A stretch of 11,872 nt of DNA from Methanoregulaceae archaeon (GCA_028679405.1 JAJRBP010000247.1:1-11872); one strand, 5' to 3'. Numbered from the stretch's first letter, positions 1-7,229 are shown. Notes: generated by a model from the sequence alone, not told the origin. Made by a program: numbers and translations.

Positions 1-410
1 ATCTCCTCTTCCTTCGTCGCACCGCCAAGCGCATCCACCGAAAACACCGAAGGACCGGTCTCATCCACCCCGCCGACCAGGAGCTGGACGTAGTAGGGGA
101 AATACCGGTTCGCATTCAGCAAGTTCGAGAGGAGGGTAGATGCTGCCGACACTGTCATCGTACGGCCGCGTCTTATCTGATAAAGGCTGCACTCGACCGT
201 CATGACCCTGGCAAGCTGCTGCGCATCGCCGACCCCTCCGGCCGTAGTCATACCGATCCGGTCCGAGATCTGGTATACCTTCTTTGCCCTCTTGCTCGCG
301 ATGAAGTAACCCATGGTTGCCCTCTTCTCGGTCGCGAGGACCACTCCTCCGTCGAATACAAGACCTACCGTGGTCGTACCCTTCAAAGGTTCAAGGTACT
401 GTTCGTTCAT
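1..410 (-). CDS. psmB: Proteasome beta subunit, 3' part missing
   Basis: Catalytic beta subunit of the archaeal 20S proteasome, which degrades unfolded proteins fed to it by PAN-type ATPases in the cytoplasm. Translation of the minus strand gives an 11-residue propeptide ([11 protein letters not shown]), then TTTVGLVF, the classic autoprocessing site. The first Thr of that run (residue 12, codon 375-377) is the mature N-terminal nucleophile. Counting from it, Glu17 (in ATEKRATMG) and Lys33 are in the positions known from Thermoplasma beta. Further family motifs are [12 protein letters not shown] and [22 protein letters not shown]. About 136 of roughly 205-210 residues are present; the C-terminus lies before position 1. 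The start is supported by a GGTG ribosome-binding site (417-420), 6 nt before the ATG. It lies 85 nt downstream of the CBS gene on the same strand, far enough to have its own promoter. Confidence 0.97.
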   Translation of the reverse strand, partial: MNEQYLEPLKGTTTVGLVFDGGVVLATEKRATMGYFIASKRAKKVYQISDRIGMTTAGGVGDAQQLARVMTVECSLYQIRRGRTMTVSAASTLLSNLLNANRYFPYYVQLLVGGVDETGPSVFSVDALGGATKEEE

Positions 411-448
411 TAGTAACACCCGAATACGTTGAAACGCTGGAAAATGAT

Positions 449-462
449 TAAAAGCGCTTTTA
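449..462. promoter_or_regulatory. 14-bp perfect palindrome upstream of psmB
   Basis: TAAAAGCGCTTTTA is a perfect inverted repeat in the 85-nt gap between the CBS gene and psmB, 39 nt before the psmB ATG. An AT-rich element on the minus strand, CTTTAAATTT (481-490), sits about 20 nt further upstream and could be the TATA box. Transcription would then start within or next to the palindrome. That placement suits a repressor operator, but a chance palindrome or a weak RNA hairpin cannot be excluded. The regulator is unknown. Confidence 0.4.
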
Positions 463-495
463 GGTATAACATGCCATCATAAAATTTAAAGGTTG

Positions 496-1344
496 TTATT
501 GCTGCTCGGCATCGCAGAGCACGTGGATGAGATCCCGGTCAAAGAGCATGGCAACCAGGCGCTTGTCGCCGTTGATGACCGGGAGCTGGTCTACCCGGGC
601 ACGCCGCATCTTGAGTGCGCACTCGCTCACTTCTGCATTCTGAGGGACCGCAACGACGTTGGTAATCATCGCGGTCTTGACGGGGCGGGGAGGGAGCTGG
701 ATCTTCGAGATACCGTAACTGATCGTATGCATGTCCCTGATACTCTCCCAGGTCCATTCATCATCGTCTGTTCCGTTCGAGAAATCGCTCACCTCGACCA
801 TGTCCTCGATGGACGAGTGCCGGATCAGGTCGCGCTCGGAGATGATCCCCTGGAGCCTGCTCTCGCCGTCGAGTATGGGGATCGCCTCGAACCCCGAGAT
901 CTGCATGACCCTGCTGACGAGCGGAAGCGGTGTCTCCTCCCAGAGGGCGAAGGTCTGGCTGATATAGTGATCCTTGATCTCCTTCTTGATCCTCATCTGG
1001 GCGATCGCGTGCACGAGATCTGCAACGCTGATCAATCCCACCAGCCTCCCATCGGAGACCACCGGCAGCCGCCTGACCTTTTGTTTGACCATCAGGGCCG
1101 CTGCCCGTGAAATGGGTGCATCGGGCTCTATCGTCACCGGATTCGGGGTCATAAGAAGTCCGAGCTGGGTTTCCTCGGACTTGGTGAGAAGGTCTTTCCT
1201 CGTGATGATACCGACGAGCTTTTCATCCTTGAGAACCGGAACGCCGGAAATACCCGTTCGTTTCAGGATCTTGAGCACATCCTCTCTGCTCCCCGGGATC
1301 TCGACGCTGACCACCTCGGAGGTCATATAGTCCGCGACCACCAT
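496..1344 (-). CDS. Four-CBS-domain protein
   Basis: A 282-residue soluble protein made almost entirely of CBS motifs, which in other proteins bind adenine nucleotides or SAM and act as energy sensors. The four motifs are at about residues 1-56 (MTSEVVSVE...GIITRKDLL), 62-116 (MTPNPVTIEP...GLISVADLV), 126-178 (FALWEETPL...GIISERDLI) and 225-277 (MITNVVAVP...MLFDRDLI). Each ends in the hydrophobic-xx-(R/A)DL pattern of the family. Between motifs 3 and 4 is an unusual acidic, Trp-containing insert (about 182-222, with DDDEWTWE). No catalytic domain, membrane helix or DNA-binding domain is visible, so it is probably a ligand-sensing partner of another protein. It begins 5 nt after the usp stop codon, and its ribosome-binding site (GGTGGTGAG) lies within the end of usp, so the two are almost certainly cotranscribed. 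The target is unknown. Confidence 0.9.
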   Translation of the reverse strand: MVVADYMTSEVVSVEIPGSREDVLKILKRTGISGVPVLKDEKLVGIITRKDLLTKSEETQLGLLMTPNPVTIEPDAPISRAAALMVKQKVRRLPVVSDGRLVGLISVADLVHAIAQMRIKKEIKDHYISQTFALWEETPLPLVSRVMQISGFEAIPILDGESRLQGIISERDLIRHSSIEDMVEVSDFSNGTDDDEWTWESIRDMHTISYGISKIQLPPRPVKTAMITNVVAVPQNAEVSECALKMRRARVDQLPVINGDKRLVAMLFDRDLIHVLCDAEQQ

Positions 1345-1349
1345 TGCGC

Positions 1350-1778
1350 TTATAATCTCACCACCATTACTGAGACCTTCGAGTGCGAGACTACGAAGGA
1401 ACTCACGCTGCCGAGGAGAAGACGATCGACCTCGCTCTTGCCGTGCGAACCAAGCACGACGAGTCCGGCACCGGTCTCTTCGGTCATGCCTACGATAGTA
1501 TTTCCTGCATGACCCTGTTTCATGTAAGTCGTCACCTGGACCCCTTTCGCCTTCCCCAGCTCAGTTGCCTGTTCGAGCGCTTTCTTTCCCTCATTCTCAA
1601 GCATACTGTACATGATCTCCCATGTGTTGTCCATCGGAAGGGACGAGAAAAGTCCGGTCTCGATCACGTAAATGACATGGAGCGAAGCTTTCCAGAGACG
1701 AGCTTCTTCCAGCGCGACCGCGAGTGCATGCTCGCTTGTTTTGGATCCATCGATTGCGACGAGAATTTTCCGGAACAT
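1350..1778 (-). CDS. Universal stress protein, ATP-binding type
   Basis: A 142-residue single-domain UspA-family protein. It starts with the typical MFRKILVAIDGS strand and loop and carries the nucleotide-binding signature G-x2-G-x9-G-S at G110, G113, G123 and S124 (LGSHGK...LLLGSVSSFVV). It therefore belongs to the ATP-binding branch of the family, as in the M. jannaschii structure MJ0577. Such proteins form dimers and are thought to act as nucleotide-dependent switches in stress or energy limitation; no enzymatic role is assured. A GTGAGGT ribosome-binding site precedes the ATG. The gene follows the amidohydrolase by 37 nt and precedes the CBS gene by 5 nt. Pairing of a USP with a CBS protein, both adenine-nucleotide binders, suggests a joint energy-sensing function (inference). 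Confidence 0.93.
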   Translation of the reverse strand: MFRKILVAIDGSKTSEHALAVALEEARLWKASLHVIYVIETGLFSSLPMDNTWEIMYSMLENEGKKALEQATELGKAKGVQVTTYMKQGHAGNTIVGMTEETGAGLVVLGSHGKSEVDRLLLGSVSSFVVSHSKVSVMVVRL

Positions 1779-1815
1779 CTGTACCTCACAAAATAGTCTC
1801 CTTTATCACTTGATG

Positions 1816-2853
1816 CTATGAACTAAAAACCTTTTTCACGATCATCGCGGCATTGAGCCGTTTTGTGATGGTTGCCACCTGGTCTAAGGTAAATCTGGTA
1901 TTCCAGCGCGCAGCATCGATGATAAAAAAACTGGCAGTATTGCCCGGCTCGATATAGTACGGAGAACCAAAGACTTCAGAACCACCAATGGCAGCATCGA
2001 GCGTCTCAGCCGATCCGGCCCGGTACAATGTTCTCATATAGGCCATCTCTGCAGCCATATCGGGCTGGACACTCATTGCATTATCCGTCCCGAGAAGGAC
2101 CTTCACCCCGAGATCGAACATCTTTTTCACCGGAGGGCGTTCCCGGCTGGCCGTCACACCCAGATCCCAGTTCGATCTCGGGCATACCGCGACCGGGACT
2201 CCCGAGTCTGCACATGCCTTCAGATGTTCAGGTTCTGCATACGTGCAATGGATGAGGAGGTCCGGTTCATAGGCAAGTGCACTCCAGATATCGTCGCTGT
2301 CATGCTCGCCTGCATGGAACGCGATCAGTCTTCCGTTCTTCCGGGCCTCCTCTACCTGCGCATCGAGTGAAGATACGTCCCTCGTGCTGCTGACACCAAG
2401 ACCGTCGGCTATCATCTCGCCTCCTTCCCGGCCGAATATCACCGGGTGACAGGGCAGGCCCCGGGAGGCCGAGGCGAGTGCCCTCACTCCTTCGCATCCG
2501 CCCTCGCGGAAATCTGCAAAACCTGCGGTTCCGGTCCTGATCATGCTCCTTATGCTCGCACGCATTCCGCTGACGAGACGGTTCCGGGGTGTGGATTCCA
2601 GGATACGATGTTTCAATCCGCCTGGAGGTGCGACGAGATCGGCGAGGGTGCCTTCGAAAGGGATATCCATCGCTACCGTGTCGCCGAGGTGAGTGTGCGA
2701 ATTAAAAAAAGCAGGGCATATCCAGCGCGATGACGCGCGGGACTCGTCCTCAACCGCCATGATCTTTCCCGAACGGACGACGATCGTGACATCCCGGACC
2801 TCAAGCGTCCTGCCTACGAGCGCACGACCGCTTACCACCTCTTCCCCGGTCAT
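1816..2853 (-). CDS. Metal-dependent amidohydrolase (deaminase-like)
   Basis: A 345-residue member of the amidohydrolase superfamily, closest in layout to the cytosine/guanine/adenosine deaminase-type hydrolases. Metal-site motifs appear in order: HTHLGD (H53 and H55), FHAGEHD (H180, with E183 as likely proton shuttle), HCTYAEPEHL (H202) and GTDNAM (D257). A short beta-sandwich segment precedes the barrel (VVSGRALVGRTLEVRDV) and the C-terminus returns to it (GNTASFFIIDA). At 345 residues it is clearly shorter than the roughly 420-residue MtaD/DadD adenosine deaminases of methanogens, so I do not assign that substrate. It is first in a run of four minus-strand genes. The ATG is only 8 nt from a TATA box that serves secG on the other strand, so either a more distant promoter (CATATT around 2880-2889) is used or translation starts at GTG codon 6. 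Confidence 0.85.
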   Translation of the reverse strand: MTGEEVVSGRALVGRTLEVRDVTIVVRSGKIMAVEDESRASSRWICPAFFNSHTHLGDTVAMDIPFEGTLADLVAPPGGLKHRILESTPRNRLVSGMRASIRSMIRTGTAGFADFREGGCEGVRALASASRGLPCHPVIFGREGGEMIADGLGVSSTRDVSSLDAQVEEARKNGRLIAFHAGEHDSDDIWSALAYEPDLLIHCTYAEPEHLKACADSGVPVAVCPRSNWDLGVTASRERPPVKKMFDLGVKVLLGTDNAMSVQPDMAAEMAYMRTLYRAGSAETLDAAIGGSEVFGSPYYIEPGNTASFFIIDAARWNTRFTLDQVATITKRLNAAMIVKKVFSS

Positions 2854-2861
2854 TCCCTGTA

Positions 2862-2869
2862 TTTATATA
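2862..2869 (+). promoter_or_regulatory. TATA box of the secG (Sec61-beta) gene
   Basis: TTTATATA matches the archaeal TATA consensus closely. It ends 22 nt before the secG ATG. Since archaeal transcription usually starts about 22-27 nt after the box centre, the transcript would be leaderless or nearly so, consistent with no clear ribosome-binding site before the ATG. The element also reads as TATATAAAT on the minus strand. Confidence 0.75.
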
Positions 2870-2891
2870 CGCTGAGTGAGAATATGTTTGT

Positions 2892-3059
2892 ATGCCAAAG
2901 AAACAGGGTGGCAGGCTGATATCGTCGGCCGGCCTCGTGAATTATTACGAGAGTGAGGACAGGCGGGCGGTTCATATCAGCCCTATCGCGGTGATGGCGG
3001 CAGCGGCTGTGATCGGGGCATTCATCCTCGTCATGAACATCCTGACCGCCTCGAAATAA
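2892..3059 (+). CDS. secG: Preprotein translocase subunit Sec61-beta / SecG
   Basis: A 55-residue protein. It is the archaeal Sec61-beta subunit, the small non-essential partner of SecY and SecE in the membrane protein-conducting channel. The start MPKKQGGRLISSAGLVNYYE is the family hallmark: a basic N-terminus, then SSAGL and a Y-E motif. It is followed by EDRRAVHISP and a single C-terminal transmembrane helix (about residues 31-51, PIAVMAAAAVIGAFILVMNIL), giving a cytoplasmic N-terminus. Its length is normal for archaeal homologues. The gene stands alone, with its own TATA box, divergent from the amidohydrolase and converging on cofE with 5 nt between stop codons. An earlier ATG at 2884 is out of frame. 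Confidence 0.95.
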   Translation: MPKKQGGRLISSAGLVNYYESEDRRAVHISPIAVMAAAAVIGAFILVMNILTASK

Positions 3060-3064
3060 CTGTC

Positions 3065-3817
3065 CTATTCTTCCATCTTCTTTAGTAATTTCCTGAAAAG
3101 GTCCTCATCCCGGTTGAAATAGAGGTCGTTGTGCCCGGCCCATCCAGGACAGTTCCTGAATACCACCGCAGGAACCCCGTTATTGCTCTCTCCCATGACA
3201 AAGTTGGCAAAACCGGCAATCTCGTCCACGACTGCTTCCTCGGTTATCTTGAGGACATGCCCGAAGAGATCAGTATCCCCGCGGAAATCCCGGATCGCAG
3301 TCATCCCGCTCCACCCTATCGCGTGACCGGTCTGGCCCCTTCGGAATGCCCGTCCGACTGTATCCGTAATGATCACCCCGATCGATACCCCGGTTCGTTT
3401 CCGCACCTCTTCGCGTACCTCGTCGGCGGCTTTCATCGGATCGGGCGGGAGGAGGATGACCATGTCGTCCTCGATGTTGCTCTGGTCGACTCCTGCCCGG
3501 ACGCCGACATGCCCCCCGGCGAGTTCCGAGAGGATGAAAGGGTGCTCCATCAGGATTCCTCCCGATGCATCGAGGACCGCCTGGATAAACCTGGGATCCT
3601 CGTGGTTCGCCTTCCCGATACGCTCAGCCCGCGGTGTCGGGACAATGTCGGTCAGGCGTCGTGTGTGACCTTTTGCCTTGGAATACACCGAGGATGCGAT
3701 AATGAGAATATTTCCTTCCGAGAACTCCACTCTGTCGCAGATCATGCCGACGAGGTCATCTCCTTCATGAATGACCGGGAGTCCGGATACACCCGTAACC
3801 TGGATGGTGCTCTCCAT
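3065..3817 (-). CDS. cofE: Coenzyme F420-0:L-glutamate ligase
   Basis: A 250-residue CofE-family enzyme. CofE uses GTP and a divalent metal to add L-glutamate residues to F420-0, completing the deazaflavin coenzyme F420 used by methanogens as hydride carrier. Visible family motifs are IIASSVYSKAKGH (about 39-51), AGVDQSNI (108-115, with D111 a likely metal ligand), the diagnostic VIITDTVGRAFRRGQ (148-162) followed by HAIGWSGM, and MGESNNGVPAVVFR (208-221). Length is as expected for the archaeal single-domain enzyme, without the nitroreductase-like fusion found in actinobacteria. No other F420 genes are in the window. There is no strong ribosome-binding site; an AT-rich element on the minus strand (CATTAATG, 3844-3851) about 27 nt upstream may be a weak TATA box for a near-leaderless transcript. 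Confidence 0.96.
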   Translation of the reverse strand: MESTIQVTGVSGLPVIHEGDDLVGMICDRVEFSEGNILIIASSVYSKAKGHTRRLTDIVPTPRAERIGKANHEDPRFIQAVLDASGGILMEHPFILSELAGGHVGVRAGVDQSNIEDDMVILLPPDPMKAADEVREEVRKRTGVSIGVIITDTVGRAFRRGQTGHAIGWSGMTAIRDFRGDTDLFGHVLKITEEAVVDEIAGFANFVMGESNNGVPAVVFRNCPGWAGHNDLYFNRDEDLFRKLLKKMEE

Positions 3818-3958
3818 AGAAGGAGTCTATCCAGATGATGGGGCATTAATGTGCGCTCCCGGGATTTACCCACCTGAAGCATCCGGAACAGAGCCGGTTT
3901 TTCCCGTTTGTGCATGATAAGCCACGGCGAACCGAAAAAATCAGACGAAAAACACCAA

Positions 3959-3968
3959 ACATATATAG
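3959..3968 (+). promoter_or_regulatory. TATA box of the DUF1922-like gene
   Basis: ACATATATAG lies in the 179-nt divergent region between cofE and the zinc-ribbon gene, 28 nt before the ATG at 3997. The spacing again predicts a leaderless or very short-leader transcript. The rest of the intergenic region (3852-3958) shows no gene, RNA fold or repeat that I can support. Confidence 0.6.
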
Positions 3969-3996
3969 CAGATAAAATCCGATTCACCACTGTTGG

Positions 3997-4272
3997 ATGT
4001 ACCTCGTCATCCGTTGTGGTGGTTGCAGGGTCTTTACCTATGTCGACTGTTTCCAGGAGTGGAAACTTTGCCCTGTCTGCGGAGAGGCTATCGAGGTCGG
4101 GAAATCACCTGTATACCTTGAAGTCGAGGATTACCACGTAGCAGACCGCGTGATACAGCAACTGGAGAAGTACCTTCATACCGAGCGAAAGAAAGACCTC
4201 TCCGATGAAGAGCTCTCCCAGCTCCGTTTGCAGTACGCGGAGTGGGTCCGGGAACAGGGCCAGGAATCGTAG
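3997..4272 (+). CDS. Small zinc-ribbon protein, DUF1922-like
   Basis: A 91-residue protein of unknown function. The N-terminal part starts MYLVIRCGGCRVFTY and has two CxxC knuckles (C7/C10 in CGGC and C25/C28 in CPVCG), forming a compact zinc ribbon. The opening resembles archaeal DUF1922 proteins, whose M. thermautotrophicus member (MTH1184) starts in a similar way. Residues about 45-91 are highly charged and probably helical (DYHVADRVIQQLEKYL...EELSQLRLQYAEWV). A zinc ribbon plus helix suggests nucleic-acid or protein binding, but no partner can be named. It has its own TATA box and converges on pelA with 24 nt between stop codons, so it is not in the same transcript. The downstream neighbours are ribosome-rescue genes, which is only circumstantial. 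Confidence 0.8.
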   Translation: MYLVIRCGGCRVFTYVDCFQEWKLCPVCGEAIEVGKSPVYLEVEDYHVADRVIQQLEKYLHTERKKDLSDEELSQLRLQYAEWVREQGQES

Positions 4273-4296
4273 AAACCGGTATCCCCGAAGTAATGA

Positions 4297-5337
4297 TCAA
4301 GGATTATTTTTCTGTCCGATGGGGAACCGGAGGATCGCTGCGATACCTCCGAGGGCTTCGAGCTGCTTTCCGGGATCAAACCTGGTCGAGAAGACGACGA
4401 CCTGCGCATTCTGGGATTCTGCCCGTTCGATCAGTCCCTTGATTACCTGATCGCGGATCATAGTGTCCGTGACCAGCACTCTGCTCACCGCCCCGTACTC
4501 AACCGCACGGACCACTTCCCCCGAACCGTAGGCGACAGGTCCGGACTTCGAGATCCCGGCGAGGAGTTCGTCGAGCAGGCAGACCTCCCTCTGGAGCTGC
4601 AGGTCCCCGGCGATCTTTTCCAGGAGACCGAGCCCTATCACTTCCTGGACTGCCCCTGCCCCGATCCTCCGGGTCTCGGCCACGACAATCGAATCGGGGC
4701 TGACATCAGGCTTCCCCTTCAGGAACTTCACGAAATCGTCCTTGATGAATCCTGGTCCCGCGATAATGAGTGGCCCTGTGATATGGGAGAGATGATGCGA
4801 GACATCCTCGTAAAACAGCATCCTTTCGTTTCCTTCCCCACCTTTCCCGCTCCCGGTACGAAGGCACACGACCTCCTCCGGACCGTACTGACGCATCCGG
4901 AAAAGAACTGCCTCCCCTTCCTCGATAGTAAGGATATGGACCATCTCAAAGAGCGCTGCTTTGACCGCCCGTTCGATCCTCTCCATGTCCTGCTTCGACC
5001 AGGTCCGGATTACCGATATCTCGTATCCTGGTTCGACATTGAGCGTGTGGTGTGCACCTGTGTCGACGCCATGTTCGATCTCCCCGAGGATCCGGAGGCG
5101 GCTTCCGGCCTGGTCGAATTCCACTCTCTCGACACGGATACCGAGCCTGACAGGACGTTTCTCCGGCTTTTCCGGCCGGATCCTGTCCTGGACCTGTTCC
5201 ATGCTCCGGAGTGTCGTCGCAAACACGAGGTCACCAGGTTGTACCAGGTGCTCTATATGCCAGAGGTCGTCAATGCTCTCAGGGAAGAGTCTGACCTCAC
5301 CGTAAGATCGTTCGAGATCGCAAAACTCGGCTTTCAT
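4297..5337 (-). CDS. pelA: Archaeal Pelota, mRNA surveillance and ribosome rescue factor
   Basis: A 346-residue aPelota, the archaeal Dom34/Pelota. It enters the A site of stalled ribosomes with aEF1A and hands over to ABCE1 for subunit splitting. The N-terminal Sm-like domain (about 1-130) contains ESIDDLWHIEHLVQPGD and the HHTLNVEPGYEI segment. The central domain (about 133-250) contains IIAGPGFIKDDF and ETRRIGAGAVQEVIG. The C-terminal domain (about 255-346) carries GPVAYGSGEVVRAVEYGAV and FSTRFDPGKQLEALGGIAAILRF. The GGQ tripeptide of release factor aRF1 is absent, which separates Pelota from its relative. Length matches the family. Its ATG overlaps the stop of the upstream rqcH gene as ATGA, with no separate promoter needed, so translation of the two is coupled. 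Confidence 0.97.
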   Translation of the reverse strand: MKAEFCDLERSYGEVRLFPESIDDLWHIEHLVQPGDLVFATTLRSMEQVQDRIRPEKPEKRPVRLGIRVERVEFDQAGSRLRILGEIEHGVDTGAHHTLNVEPGYEISVIRTWSKQDMERIERAVKAALFEMVHILTIEEGEAVLFRMRQYGPEEVVCLRTGSGKGGEGNERMLFYEDVSHHLSHITGPLIIAGPGFIKDDFVKFLKGKPDVSPDSIVVAETRRIGAGAVQEVIGLGLLEKIAGDLQLQREVCLLDELLAGISKSGPVAYGSGEVVRAVEYGAVSRVLVTDTMIRDQVIKGLIERAESQNAQVVVFSTRFDPGKQLEALGGIAAILRFPIGQKNNP

Positions 5338-7229
5338 GGCATCTCCAGGAGATCTGAACCACCCGGGGGAACGAAAGCCGCAACCGCCTCAGTATTCAGG
5401 ATATGTTTCAGGGGTCCGAGGCCCGAGGCCTCCGCACGGTCCCGGAGGATCCGGAGGACTTTCTTTGCCGTGTCGTTCGGTTCGAATTGGCCGGGCTTGA
5501 GGAGGACGCTGAATTTCGCCCTGGAACCGATCACCGAAGGCGGTCCGCCGATCACCCCGGTCTCAGGCTCGATCTCGAGACCGATCGCGATCTGCAGGGG
5601 GACGTCACGGAAATACGTCCGCTCCCCCCGTACGATGAAGGCTCCTTTCCCCACGAATTCTCCGGATTCCGGGGTCTTTGAGACCTGGTCGGGCCCGACG
5701 TGATAGACGTCAGCCGTGAAATGCCCGCTCCTCCATGCCCCGGAGTACGAGGCCGCGAAGACTGCAGCCTCTTCCATGTGAGCAGTCTTTCCTTTCACGA
5801 TGACCACACTTGCACCGTGGACGTCGGCATGGACGAACCTGTCACCCCCTTCCAGGTACTTCTTCACGAGTTCCTCGTTCTGCGAGGCGTCGCGTCCGCC
5901 GATGACAATGACCCCGTCTGTCGTCCGGAACCAGCGGAACCGGTGATACCAGCGGTTCGGACGGACAGGCTGGACAACTTTCCTTTTCGGTGCGGCCTTT
6001 ACCTTCTGCTCCATCGCTACTTTCGCGCCGGCAATCTTGCGTTTATATTTTTTTATTTCTTCAAAATAACGGCTGATATTTCCCTCTATGCCTTCCCGGA
6101 CAACGATTTTTACTTTCTCCCCGATATCGATCTCGACCGCCCTCTCCGCAGGGTACACAGCCACGATCCTCGCTGCCGGCCCTTCGGGCTTTGCCTGTAT
6201 CCGCGCCTGGATCTCCTGCCACGACAGGTGAGACTCCGCCTCGGCGAGAACTTTTATGAGGTCGGCTACTGACGTGTAATTTTCATAGATTGCCGCAACC
6301 ACCCGTTCATTCCTGGCCACGCGTTCGGTGAATTTCCTGACCGCCGCCACCTGCTGGGTACGGATGACCTCCTCCTTTGCAAGAACCTTTCTCCCCGGCT
6401 TTGTGACAGCCGATAAACGGGTATTTCCCGGATAGAATGCCGAAAGAGCGTCGTTGAATGATTCAAAGTGCGAGGTTCCGTTGTCCTGCGAGAGCAATAC
6501 CGGGTGACATCCGGTCTCCCCGATCGCCGGCCTGCGATCGTGTTCGACCCGGTCGAGAAGGCGGGCGAGCGACTGAAACAGGGGGACCGTGTCCACATCC
6601 CGGGCAGGGGATTCCTTCGGGATCCCCGTTTCCCGGCAGATATACTCTGCGTACATACCTCCGAGCATGCAGTCCACCGCGAGTACCTTGACGATCTCCC
6701 GGTCCTGCAATCTGATAAAAGCCCCGAACGCCTCCTCGGAAAACGAGGCCGGGTCCTGCCCGAGGAAACGGTATTCGACACCGGGGATTACCTCGCGGTC
6801 CTTGAACCTGTGGTGCGAGAGGGGCTTTATGATGGTATAATCCTCCCGGCAAAGAACGATGTTCCCCTCGTCGAAGAGCTCGATTACCAGATGGAAGACT
6901 TCCTCCCGTTTTCCAATATCGAAGATCACGATCCGCTGGAGACCGTACTGCCGTATGTCGAGGATCTTCCCGTCCGCCAGGTATTTCCGGAGGAGTGCCG
7001 CAAACATCGGCGGGACCTTTGGAGGAGTGGGAAATTCCCCGACGAGATGCACCCTTTTCCCGGGATCCACGATGAGAAGCCTTTTGTTGTGGTCGCGATC
7101 GTTGAACCGGATGCCGAACAGCCTGTTCTCGAACTGGAAACTTTTCGCAACCCATCCGGGAAGGAGCTCACGGAGCTCTGCTACGACTGCCCTGAGATCG
7201 ATCCCGTTCATCCCCTGGAGGGTTGCCAT
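5334..7229 (-). CDS. rqcH: Archaeal RqcH / NEMF / Rqc2 homologue (NFACT protein)
   Basis: A 631-residue NFACT-family protein; relatives bind the large ribosomal subunit still holding peptidyl-tRNA and, in bacteria and eukaryotes, elongate the nascent chain without mRNA. The NFACT-N domain (about 1-180) starts NGIDLRAVVAELRELLPG and includes FPTPPKVPPMFAALLRKYL. A helix-hairpin-helix-like region follows (LGGMYAEYICRETGIPKE, 189-206). Two coiled-coil stretches lie at about 281-345 and 383-412. The NFACT-R (DUF814) domain at about 427-545 has FRWFRTTDGVIVIGGRDASQNE, FVHADVHGAS and DVYHVGPDQVSKTPESGEFV. The start is ATG 7229 (MATLQGMNGI); ATG 7211 is an alternative. The frame stays open upstream, but that part is antisense to the EMC6-like gene and unlike the family. 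The family DR motif reads Q98-R99 here. It overlaps pelA by 4 nt. Confidence 0.94.
   Translation of the reverse strand: MATLQGMNGIDLRAVVAELRELLPGWVAKSFQFENRLFGIRFNDRDHNKRLLIVDPGKRVHLVGEFPTPPKVPPMFAALLRKYLADGKILDIRQYGLQRIVIFDIGKREEVFHLVIELFDEGNIVLCREDYTIIKPLSHHRFKDREVIPGVEYRFLGQDPASFSEEAFGAFIRLQDREIVKVLAVDCMLGGMYAEYICRETGIPKESPARDVDTVPLFQSLARLLDRVEHDRRPAIGETGCHPVLLSQDNGTSHFESFNDALSAFYPGNTRLSAVTKPGRKVLAKEEVIRTQQVAAVRKFTERVARNERVVAAIYENYTSVADLIKVLAEAESHLSWQEIQARIQAKPEGPAARIVAVYPAERAVEIDIGEKVKIVVREGIEGNISRYFEEIKKYKRKIAGAKVAMEQKVKAAPKRKVVQPVRPNRWYHRFRWFRTTDGVIVIGGRDASQNEELVKKYLEGGDRFVHADVHGASVVIVKGKTAHMEEAAVFAASYSGAWRSGHFTADVYHVGPDQVSKTPESGEFVGKGAFIVRGERTYFRDVPLQIAIGLEIEPETGVIGGPPSVIGSRAKFSVLLKPGQFEPNDTAKKVLRILRDRAEASGLGPLKHILNTEAVAAFVPPGGSDLLEMP

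Noticed and set aside
493..1110. Plus-strand frame of 205 codons
   Set aside because: Antisense to the CBS protein; begins within the region opposite its stop codon and shows no domain.
3131..3838. Plus-strand frame of 235 codons
   Set aside because: Antisense to cofE, whose motifs fix the coding strand.
3742..3990. Minus-strand frame of 82 codons reaching into the cofE upstream region
   Set aside because: Overlaps the start of cofE in another frame, no family resemblance, and no ribosome-binding site.
4297..5337. Release factor aRF1 instead of Pelota
   Set aside because: No GGQ or NIKS-type motif; the N-terminal domain and length fit Pelota.
4783..5703. Plus-strand frame of 306 codons
   Set aside because: Antisense to pelA and rqcH, which are both secure by family motifs; no recognisable domain, composition typical of a shadow.
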